Below are positions 12,588-19,022 of a DNA stretch of 47,229 nt, in pieces. Source of the DNA: a virus; IMG/VR virus record IMGVR_UViG_3300049927_000053, positions 1 through 47,229 of that record, one strand, 5' to 3'. Under the pieces are notes generated by a model. That model saw only the letters and a program-made list of their open reading frames with translations. It made no database searches and was not told where the DNA came from. The position numbers were made by a program, and so were the translations under genes. Within the stretch, counting starts at the first letter, position 1; the number at the start of each line of letters is the position of its first letter.

Positions 12588-13005
12588 GACGAAGGCGCAG
12601 ATCGAGAAGGCCCAGGAGCGCGCGGACCTGCAGAAGGTCAGCATCATCTGGATCGGCATCGCCGCGACCGAGGCGAATCTCCAGCGGCTCGGCGCCCTGC
12701 TGCTGTTCGCCGACAGGGTCGAGATCAAGGCGCCGGTCGAGCTGGGTCCGCTCCCTTGGGAGGATCCGACCGACCCGCGCTATCAGCAGATCCCCGAGCT
12801 GGAGGTGGACTACGAGGTGGTGAAGCGCAGCATCGCGAAGCACCTGTCGGCTTACGTCAAGATTCACGGGGAGGAGCGCGCTCGCGCTGTCCTGAATTCG
12901 TTCGGCGCCCCGCGACTGTCCTCCGTCCCCCAGGAACAGCTCATCCCGCTCAACGCCGCGCTCGAAGCGGCGCTACAGGCTGAACCCAAGAGAGCAACCG
13001 AATGA
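12580..13005 (+). CDS. Hypothetical protein, 141 residues
   Basis: GTG start overlapping the HNH gene by 8 bases. Helical, with a basic N-terminus and, at the end, the stretch 'ARAVLNSFGAPRLSSVPQEQL', a short helix-hairpin seen at the end of many phage recombination or regulation proteins ('G...l..ip...'). The next gene ends with the same type of module (ARALLDKVGISQLGKATPEQL), so the two share a C-terminal domain. Confidence 0.7.
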   Translation: MARTKAQIEKAQERADLQKVSIIWIGIAATEANLQRLGALLLFADRVEIKAPVELGPLPWEDPTDPRYQQIPELEVDYEVVKRSIAKHLSAYVKIHGEERARAVLNSFGAPRLSSVPQEQLIPLNAALEAALQAEPKRATE

Positions 13006-13523
13006 AAGTGGAGCTGCGGATCAACGATGTAACCGAGATGGACCTGCTGCGGGAGTCGCTCGTGAAGATCGAGAACCTCCGCAAGGCTCGGCACGCGGCG
13101 GAGGCCGCGAAGTGGGATGCGGAGATCTACGCCGCGAACGGCGGCGCCGAGGAGACGAGCCCGACCAACGCTTTCGGCAACACTTACCCCCCGTTCACTC
13201 ACGGTGAATACATCATCGTCCCCACGGAAATCGTTACCGATCTCTCCGGCGCTCAGGTCGAGGTGGAGATCCATCCCGACGAGATCCGTGCCCGGCAGAC
13301 CGAGGCCACCATCATCGACTTCGCCGCGAAGCAGATGGCTGCGACCATCCGCGCCGACCAGGCGGCGGTGAAGCCGGAGACGATGGAGACCGCGCTCCGC
13401 GCCTACGCCCTGAAGCACGGCCTGGGCGGCGCCCGCGCGCTCCTCGACAAGGTCGGCATCTCGCAGCTCGGCAAGGCCACGCCGGAGCAGCTCGCGGCGC
13501 TGGCGGCGGAGATCGGGGCGTGA
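13002..13523 (+). CDS. Hypothetical protein, 173 residues
   Basis: ATGA junction to the previous gene. The N-terminal helix is followed by a strand-rich middle ('YIIVPTEIVTDLSGAQVEVEI') and a C-terminal helical module similar to that of its upstream neighbour ('A...Y...HG...AR.LL...G...L...T.EQ..AL'). Shared modules in adjacent genes suggest they act in one process, perhaps through the same partner. Function unknown. Confidence 0.7.
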   Translation: MKVELRINDVTEMDLLRESLVKIENLRKARHAAEAAKWDAEIYAANGGAEETSPTNAFGNTYPPFTHGEYIIVPTEIVTDLSGAQVEVEIHPDEIRARQTEATIIDFAAKQMAATIRADQAAVKPETMETALRAYALKHGLGGARALLDKVGISQLGKATPEQLAALAAEIGA

Positions 13524-13531
13524 GGCGGCCC

Positions 13532-13741
13532 ATGAAGTCCACGACCTTCGAGGCGGCCATGAGTGCGCTCCGGCGTGGCAAGCCGATTCGTCGGCGCGCG
13601 TGGCACCACGAGAGCCGGATCTTCCGCCTGGGGTCCGACGTGTTCGTGAAGCTGCCGAACAGCATGGAGCGCGGCCCCTCGGTGTGGCGCCCGTACCCGC
13701 AGGATTTCCTGGCGACCGATTGGATCGTGGCGCGCGCATGA
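13532..13741 (+). CDS. Tad2-like protein (DUF2829), candidate anti-Thoeris
   Basis: A 69-residue protein that follows the DUF2829 pattern: 'TFEAAMSALRRGKPIRRRAW' at the start (family: F-x-E-A-l-x-x-L-k-x-G-k-x-v-x-R-x-x-W) and 'WRPYPQDFLATDWIV' at the end (family: W-x-P-s-x-x-D-l-L-A-x-D-W). DUF2829 includes Tad2, a phage protein that sequesters the signal made by the Thoeris defence system. I choose the ATG with a GAGG site 6 bases upstream; a GTG at 13520 overlaps the preceding stop and is the alternative. Membership is a pattern match; activity is inference. Confidence 0.7.
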   Translation: MKSTTFEAAMSALRRGKPIRRRAWHHESRIFRLGSDVFVKLPNSMERGPSVWRPYPQDFLATDWIVARA

Positions 13742-13992
13742 GATTCCGCAAGCGGCCCGTCGTCATCGACGCCGAGCAATTCCTCGCCCCGCCGGGGTTC
13801 GTCCCCGAGGGCATGAAGCTGTGGCCCGACGAGCAGGGCAACGCGCCCCGCGATATGAGCTGGGGCTACATCGACACGCTCGAAGGTCGGATGCACGTCC
13901 AGCACGGCGACTGGATCATTACCGGCGTGAAGGGCGAGAAGTACCCCTGCAAGCCGGACATCTTCGCGCTGACCTACGAGCCAGCCGAATGA
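13738..13992 (+). CDS. Conserved phage protein, 84 residues
   Basis: ATGA junctions on both sides. The C-terminus, 'GDWIITGVKGEKYPCKPDIF' then ALTYEP, is the hallmark of a very common small protein of phages and prophages, typically with an N-terminal 'R.RPVVIDA.QF' strand as here. Its function is not established as far as I know. It often sits among early or nucleotide-related genes. Confidence 0.85.
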   Translation: MRFRKRPVVIDAEQFLAPPGFVPEGMKLWPDEQGNAPRDMSWGYIDTLEGRMHVQHGDWIITGVKGEKYPCKPDIFALTYEPAE

Positions 13993-15191
13993 GCAGCGTA
14001 CCCGAGAAGGCCCACAGCGAGCTAGGCGCCAGCGTGTCGTCGCGCTGGATGGCGTGCCCAGGTAGCGTCGCGCTCTCGCGCGGGCGGCCCAACTACGCCA
14101 CCGAGCACAGTCGCGCGGGCACGGCGGCTCACGCGGTCGGCGAGCTGGCGCTCCGCAAGGGGCTCGACCCGGATACGTGGATCGGCACCACGCTCGAAGG
14201 CGTGAAGGTGGACGAGGAGATGGCCGCAGCCGTCGCCGTTTACACGAGCTACTGCCAGAGCCTCATGCGGCAATCCACGCAGTGGTGGATCGAGCACCGC
14301 TTCACCCTGGCCGAGCTGAACCCGCCCGGCCCGATGTTCGGGACGTGCGACTTTGCGGCCTACGGCGCAGGCGCCCGCGAGCTGGAGATCGTGGACTACA
14401 AGAACGGCTCCGGCGTCGTGGTCGAGGTGAGGGGCAACAAGCAGCTAAGGTACTACGCCTTGGGAGCTGTGCTGTCCCTCGGCAAGGGCATTCAGATCGA
14501 CACCGTCAAGATGACCATCGTGCAGCCGCGCGCGAGTCACCCGGACGGGGTTGTTCGGAGCGAGACGATTGATTATCTTGATCTCCTCGCCTTCGCGGGT
14601 GAGCTGATGGAAGCCGCCCGCGCCACGCTCGACCCAGCAGCTCCGCTCCATCCCGGTTCTCATTGCAGGTTCTGCCCGGCCTCGGCCGTCTGTCCCGCGC
14701 AAGCGGCGCAGGCCCAGGCACTCGCCCAGGTCGCGTTCGCCGACCTGCCGGTCGAAGGGCCGCCTGCACCGGCGGCGCTCGACCCCGAGACGTTCGCCGA
14801 CATGCTCGGCAAGCTGCACATCCTCGAAGAATGGGCCGCCGCGATGCGCGCCCACGCCTTCAACGAGATGAAGGCAGGCCGCCCGATTCCCGGCTTCAAG
14901 CTGGTGGCCGGACGGCAGGGCAACCGGCAGTGGTCGAGTGAGAAGGAAGTCGAGAAGTGGCTGTGGGACGAGAAGGGCCTGCGCGAGGACGAGATGTACA
15001 AGCCGCGCACGCTGAAGAGTCCCGCGCAGATCGAGAAGTCGCTCGGCAAGGGCAAGGCGGGTCAGGCGGCGGTCGAGCCGTTCGTGAGCCGCAGCGAAGG
15101 TCAGCCGGTGATGGTGCGCGAGGATGACCCGCGACCCGGCCTGGCGCTCGCCGCAGGAGACGCCTTCGCGGCTCTGCCGTCAGGCGAGTAG
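13989..15191 (+). CDS. DUF2800 Cas4-like PD-(D/E)XK nuclease
   Basis: A 400-residue protein of the DUF2800 type. The nuclease core shows D121 (GTCDFAAYG) and E133-x-x-D136-x-K138 (ELEIVDYKNG). One cysteine near the N-terminus (C23, MACPGS) and three after the core (C226, C229, C235 in CRFCPASAVC) give the 1+3 pattern that holds an iron-sulfur cluster in Cas4 and AddB. Such phage proteins are thought to act as recombination or replication exonucleases beside an ssDNA-binding protein, and a DUF2815 gene follows directly. A helical C-terminal region of about 160 residues follows the cluster. Confidence 0.85.
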   Translation: MSSVPEKAHSELGASVSSRWMACPGSVALSRGRPNYATEHSRAGTAAHAVGELALRKGLDPDTWIGTTLEGVKVDEEMAAAVAVYTSYCQSLMRQSTQWWIEHRFTLAELNPPGPMFGTCDFAAYGAGARELEIVDYKNGSGVVVEVRGNKQLRYYALGAVLSLGKGIQIDTVKMTIVQPRASHPDGVVRSETIDYLDLLAFAGELMEAARATLDPAAPLHPGSHCRFCPASAVCPAQAAQAQALAQVAFADLPVEGPPAPAALDPETFADMLGKLHILEEWAAAMRAHAFNEMKAGRPIPGFKLVAGRQGNRQWSSEKEVEKWLWDEKGLREDEMYKPRTLKSPAQIEKSLGKGKAGQAAVEPFVSRSEGQPVMVREDDPRPGLALAAGDAFAALPSGE

Positions 15192-15395
15192 GACTGCTGC
15201 CCCTAGCCACTCCCGCCACAAACTTTTCGGAGGGCGGTGATGCGACGGTCATGGCGTTTCTAGGGCGACCATGAAAGGCACCGGCGGTTCCTAGTGCAAA
15301 GGGAACAAGCGCGGCACTCTGGTGAGCGCCCCGACCGCCACCCCCCCGCAGTACAAATCCCAAACAGGAAAGGCCCCGCGAAAGAGAACAACCGC
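15192..15395 (+). promoter_or_regulatory. Leader before the ssDNA-binding gene, with two 7-codon frames
   Basis: A 204-base gap in an otherwise tight operon. GGAGGGCGGTG precedes ATG at 15240, opening a frame of only seven codons (MRRSWRF). A second seven-codon frame (MKGTGGS) starts at 15271. Equal length, tandem placement and a good ribosome site for the first recall leader peptides of attenuators, but chance is possible. I see no TTGACT promoter here. Confidence 0.35.
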
Positions 15396-15977
15396 ATGAG
15401 CAAGGATGAGCTGCTGGTCGTCACCCCGAAGGCGATTCTGTCGTATCCGCACCTCGATGTTCCGCAGGCCCCGCACAACAACCAGCCCGGCAAGTCGAAG
15501 TACAGCGCGACCCTCGTCTTCCCCGAGGGCACGGACCTGTCCGCACTCCAGACCGCCGTGATGAAGGCGGGCGAGGAGAAGTGGCCGGGCAAGTTCACCG
15601 AGATGCTGCGCGTCGGCGCGGTGCGCTCGCCGTTCCGCAAGGACGCCGAGGCCAAGGGCTACGCCCCCGGCTCCGTCTTCCTGAACGTCCGCTCGGAGCA
15701 GAAGCCGGGCGTCGTGTACCTGCACGCGGGCGCCGACAAGAAGCCCGCCGTCGTGCCGGACGCGAAGATCAAGGAAGACCTGTATCCGGGCGCGTTCGTT
15801 CGCGCGCAGATCCGCGCCTTCTCGTACGACAGCAACGGGAACAAGGGCGTGTCGTTCGCCCTGAACAACATCCAGAAGCTGGCCGATGGCGACAGGCTCG
15901 ACAACCGCCAGGCCGCGACCGACGCTTTCGAGGCGGATCTCTCCGCAGCTCCCGCCGACATCTCCGCTCTCCTGTAG
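15396..15977 (+). CDS. DUF2815 single-stranded DNA-binding protein
   Basis: A 193-residue protein fitting DUF2815: 'VVTPKAILSYPHLDVPQAP', 'SKYSATLVFPEGTDLSAL', 'GYAPGSVFLNVRSEQKPGVV' and 'IKEDLYPGAFVRAQIRAFSY' are the family's usual blocks, followed by 'KGVSFALNNIQKL'. The family has a gp2.5-like OB fold and serves as phage SSB. The acidic C-terminus (DAFEADLS...DISALL) is where such proteins touch the replisome. Start at the ATG with AAAGAG upstream; an in-frame extension further 5' has no ribosome site. Confidence 0.85.
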   Translation: MSKDELLVVTPKAILSYPHLDVPQAPHNNQPGKSKYSATLVFPEGTDLSALQTAVMKAGEEKWPGKFTEMLRVGAVRSPFRKDAEAKGYAPGSVFLNVRSEQKPGVVYLHAGADKKPAVVPDAKIKEDLYPGAFVRAQIRAFSYDSNGNKGVSFALNNIQKLADGDRLDNRQAATDAFEADLSAAPADISALL

Positions 15978-16040
15978 TCCCTGCCGTCCCACAGTGGGGG
16001 CCGTCGATTCGTCGGCGGCTTCCAGCCGGAGGCGCAATGT

Positions 16041-16361
16041 TTGCCTGCTATCGGTTCCTCCCACCCCAAGACTCCTCGCGCTAAGACACGCCCGACCCCG
16101 AAGGATCTCGCCTGGGCGGCGGGGTTCCTCGAAGGTGAGGGACATTTCAGCGCATACAAACGCGCCAGCATCGAGGCCGGGCAGAAGCGGCCGGAGACGC
16201 TGCGGCACCTGCAGGCTCTCTTCGGAGGCCGGGTCACCAAGTGCAAGACGCGCGACCTGTATCTCTGGCGCGTCTACAGCACGCGAGCGCGGGGCGTAAT
16301 GCTCACGCTCTACGGGATGATGTCGCGCCGCCGCCAGGCGCAGATCCGCGCGGCGCTGTGA
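16041..16361 (+). CDS. Short LAGLIDADG-like homing endonuclease
   Basis: A 106-residue protein. Residues 23-37 read DLAWAAGFLEGEGHFS, the LAGLIDADG motif form 'WaAGFlEGEGhF', with the acidic catalytic position in place. It continues with 'RHLQALFGGRVTKCKTRDLYLWRVYS' as in single-motif enzymes that dimerise. I prefer a TTG start 8 bases after GGAGG. An ATG four bases earlier opens only a 15-codon frame. It sits between the SSB and DNA polymerase genes, a favoured niche of free-standing homing genes, and the polymerase GTG overlaps its stop. Confidence 0.7.
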   Translation: MPAIGSSHPKTPRAKTRPTPKDLAWAAGFLEGEGHFSAYKRASIEAGQKRPETLRHLQALFGGRVTKCKTRDLYLWRVYSTRARGVMLTLYGMMSRRRQAQIRAAL

Positions 16362-18343
16362 CCTCCCTCTCAATCGACTTCGAGACTCGCGCCACATTCG
16401 ACCTGCGCGCGGGCGGCGTCTACCCCTACGCCATGCACAAGGACACCGGCATCTGGTGCTTCGCCTGGGCGTTTGACGGCGAGGAGCCCGCAATCTGGAC
16501 GCCGGGCATGGCCCTTCCCGAGCGCATCATCGACCACATCGAAGCGGGCGGCGAGATGCGCGCGTGGAACGCAGCCTTCGAGCGCATCGTGTGGCGCTAC
16601 GTCCTGCCCCGCTACTTCGACGAGGGCTGGTTCATCCAGCCGAAGATGGAGCAGTGGGTATGCAGCGCGGCCGAGGCGGCGGCGATGTCCCTGCCGCGCT
16701 CGCTCGACCAGGCCGCCGCCGTCACCGGCGTCGCCGAGCAGAAGGACAAGAGCGGCTACGAGCTGATGATGCGGATGACGCGGCCCCGCAAGATCGTGGT
16801 CGAGCGCGAGAACGGGCGCATCGTCCACGAAGAGATCACTTGGTGGGACGTGCAGGACCGGAAGGACCGCCTCTTCGAGTATTGCAAGCAGGACGTGCGT
16901 ACCGAGCAGGCCATCGTGAAGGTGCTTCGGCGTCTCACCCCACGGGAGCGAGAGATTTATCTGCTCACCGAGCGGATGAACGACCGTGGGATCCGCGTAG
17001 ATAGACCGCTCGTGCTCGCGGCGAAGGAAGTCGCGGACGAAGGCATCCAGCGGGCGAACGGCGTGCTCCGCGAGATCACCGGCGGCGCGGTCACCGAGGT
17101 GACGAAGACCGGCCAGCTCAAGAAGTGGCTCGGGGAGCAGGGCGTCCCGAACCACAGCGTCGCCAAGGCGGCGGTGCGCGAGCTGTTGGAGAGCGACCTG
17201 TCCCCCGAGGTGCGAAAGGTCATCGAGCTGCGCGCCGACGCTGGGCGGTCGAGCCTGGCGAAGCTGGATTCGATCCTCGAATGCCTCTGCGAGGATGACT
17301 ACATCCGGGGCCTGCTCCTCTACCACGGCGCCGGGACCGGCCGGTGGACGGGCCGCCTGTTCCAGCCACACAACCTCCCCAAGCCGACGATCAAGCGGGC
17401 GGAGTCGTTCATCGACGCCGTGCTCCGCCACGCCTACGATGAGATCGACCTGTTCCACAATCCCATCGAAGTCATCATGGCGCTGCTGCGGCCGATGCTC
17501 ACTGCGAGCCCCGGCTGTCGCCTGCTGCGCGCGGACTACGCCACCATCGAGGTGCGCGTGCTGTCCGTGCTCGCGGGCCAGGACGACGACGTGCAGCGGT
17601 TCCTCCGGGGCGAGGATGTCTACAAAGCGATGGCGACGGCGCTCTACAACATCCAGCTCGCGGACGTGAACGGCGACCAGCGGCAGACCGGCAAGTTTGC
17701 GGTGCTCGGCTGCGGCTACGGCATGGGCGCGAAGAAGGCCGTGTCGGCGGCGAAGACGATGTATCAGCTCGATCTCTCCGACGACGAGGCGAAGCGCATC
17801 GTCACCCTCTACCGCACGACGCACGACAAGGTCGTGGACTTCTGGAACGAGAGCAACTCCGCCGCCATCGAGGCGGTCGAGAAACCTGGCGTGCCCGTCG
17901 TCTTCGGCGCGCTCCGCAACCTCACGTTCCTCTGCGCGGGTTCGTACCTGTACCTCATCCTGCCCGCCAAGCGCCCGCTGGTCTACCCGGCGCCGAGGAT
18001 CGTCGAGCGGAACACGCCGTGGGGCGGCACTGCGCCCGGCGTCGAATTCAGCGGGGTCAACCCCGTCACCCGGCAATGGGACCGCAGCACGCTCTACGGC
18101 GGATTGATTGTCGAAAATATCGTGCAGGCCGTGTCGAGAGATCTCATGGCCGACGCGAAGCTGGCGCTCGAAGCGGCGGGCTACCCCGTCAACCTGAGCG
18201 TTCACGACGAAATCGTGGCGGATGTTCCGCTCGGGTTCGGCAGCATCGAAGAATTCAAGCGGATCATTGAGACCCCCCGCGCGTGGGCACAGGGTTGGCC
18301 GATCAAGGCCGAACCCGTCGAGGGCCCACGCTATGGGAAGTGA
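16358..18343 (+). CDS. polA: Family A DNA polymerase with 3'-5' exonuclease
   Basis: A 661-residue replicative polymerase. The DnaQ-like exonuclease has D7-x-E9 (SIDFETR) and a late 'YCKQDVRTEQ' motif, so proofreading should work. Polymerase motif A is D393 in RADYATIEVR, motif B R442-x3-K446-x3-L450-G-x2-Y454, and motif C H616-D617-E618 (SVHDEIVADV). No 5'-3' exonuclease domain is present, as usual in phages. L450 stands at the position of E. coli Phe762, a substitution associated in virus surveys with slower or temperate phages. GTG start overlapping the previous stop. Confidence 0.92.
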   Translation: MTSLSIDFETRATFDLRAGGVYPYAMHKDTGIWCFAWAFDGEEPAIWTPGMALPERIIDHIEAGGEMRAWNAAFERIVWRYVLPRYFDEGWFIQPKMEQWVCSAAEAAAMSLPRSLDQAAAVTGVAEQKDKSGYELMMRMTRPRKIVVERENGRIVHEEITWWDVQDRKDRLFEYCKQDVRTEQAIVKVLRRLTPREREIYLLTERMNDRGIRVDRPLVLAAKEVADEGIQRANGVLREITGGAVTEVTKTGQLKKWLGEQGVPNHSVAKAAVRELLESDLSPEVRKVIELRADAGRSSLAKLDSILECLCEDDYIRGLLLYHGAGTGRWTGRLFQPHNLPKPTIKRAESFIDAVLRHAYDEIDLFHNPIEVIMALLRPMLTASPGCRLLRADYATIEVRVLSVLAGQDDDVQRFLRGEDVYKAMATALYNIQLADVNGDQRQTGKFAVLGCGYGMGAKKAVSAAKTMYQLDLSDDEAKRIVTLYRTTHDKVVDFWNESNSAAIEAVEKPGVPVVFGALRNLTFLCAGSYLYLILPAKRPLVYPAPRIVERNTPWGGTAPGVEFSGVNPVTRQWDRSTLYGGLIVENIVQAVSRDLMADAKLALEAAGYPVNLSVHDEIVADVPLGFGSIEEFKRIIETPRAWAQGWPIKAEPVEGPRYGK

Positions 18344-19022
18344 GCCGCGTAAGCACTTCCCGATAGCCCCGGTAGAGCGACAAGAGGAGAACGGAGACCC
18401 GCACGTGTGCCGCCGGGGGCACAATCAGTGGCGCTACGTCCAGCGTACTCGCGGCAACGCTTTCGAGTGCTACGAGTGCCATCTCGTCAAAGACAAGCTG
18501 CGGCACCAGGGGCTGCGCGCGGCCGAGCTAGAGGCGGCAGTTGAAGCGCATTTCTCCGCCCTGTCCGCGCCGCCAGAGGTGGAGCCGCCGCAGGTTTCGC
18601 AGCAGGCGGCGCCGGAGGATACGCACAAGGTACGCGACGGAGTGAAGGCTCGGGGAAGTTGGCAAGCGGTCTTTCGTGAGGAGCTGGGCGCGCTATGGGG
18701 ATACGAGGACGCCATCCTCGGCGGCGGCATCCCCTGGGAAATGATGACGGCGAGCCACACCAAGCCGGTGAAGTTTTGCTCCCCCGCCGAGGCGGTGAAC
18801 ATCTACAACGGGCTTCCGCTCACGAAGCACCTCGACCATATGCTCAACGATGGTTGGCTGACGATCCTCCCTGATTGGAGCGTGATTATCTGCCCGCATT
18901 TCGGGGCCACCGCAGTTAAGAAATTGGGCCTCGCGCCAGGAATGCGGCTTCGTCGCGTCTTCCCTGAAAGCGCGCCGTTCTTCGCCTATCACCGGGAGTA
19001 CATCTATAAGGGGACGCTGTGA
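18333..19022 (+). CDS. HNH_2-like nuclease with N-terminal zinc finger
   Basis: A 229-residue protein whose ATG lies 8 bases before the polymerase stop codon. The N-terminus has a 'CRRGHNQWRYVQR...FECYECH' cluster like a small zinc finger. The C-terminal half resembles HNH_2 domains: 'MMTASHTKPVKF', then 'VNIYNGLPLTKHLDHMLNDG' (the N-x-x-N-G-L-x-L...D-x-x-x-x-x-G core) and a 'WLTILPDWSVI' end. The His in ASHTKP and the Asn/His of the second helix are the probable metal ligands. Wedged between polymerase and primase, it may be a mobile or a replication nuclease. Confidence 0.65.
   Translation: MGSEPRKHFPIAPVERQEENGDPHVCRRGHNQWRYVQRTRGNAFECYECHLVKDKLRHQGLRAAELEAAVEAHFSALSAPPEVEPPQVSQQAAPEDTHKVRDGVKARGSWQAVFREELGALWGYEDAILGGGIPWEMMTASHTKPVKFCSPAEAVNIYNGLPLTKHLDHMLNDGWLTILPDWSVIICPHFGATAVKKLGLAPGMRLRRVFPESAPFFAYHREYIYKGTL

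Noticed and set aside
16370-18424. 684-residue open frame antisense to the DNA polymerase gene
   Set aside because: Shadow frame produced by strong third-position GC bias; its sequence has no motif, while the plus strand shows all polymerase motifs.
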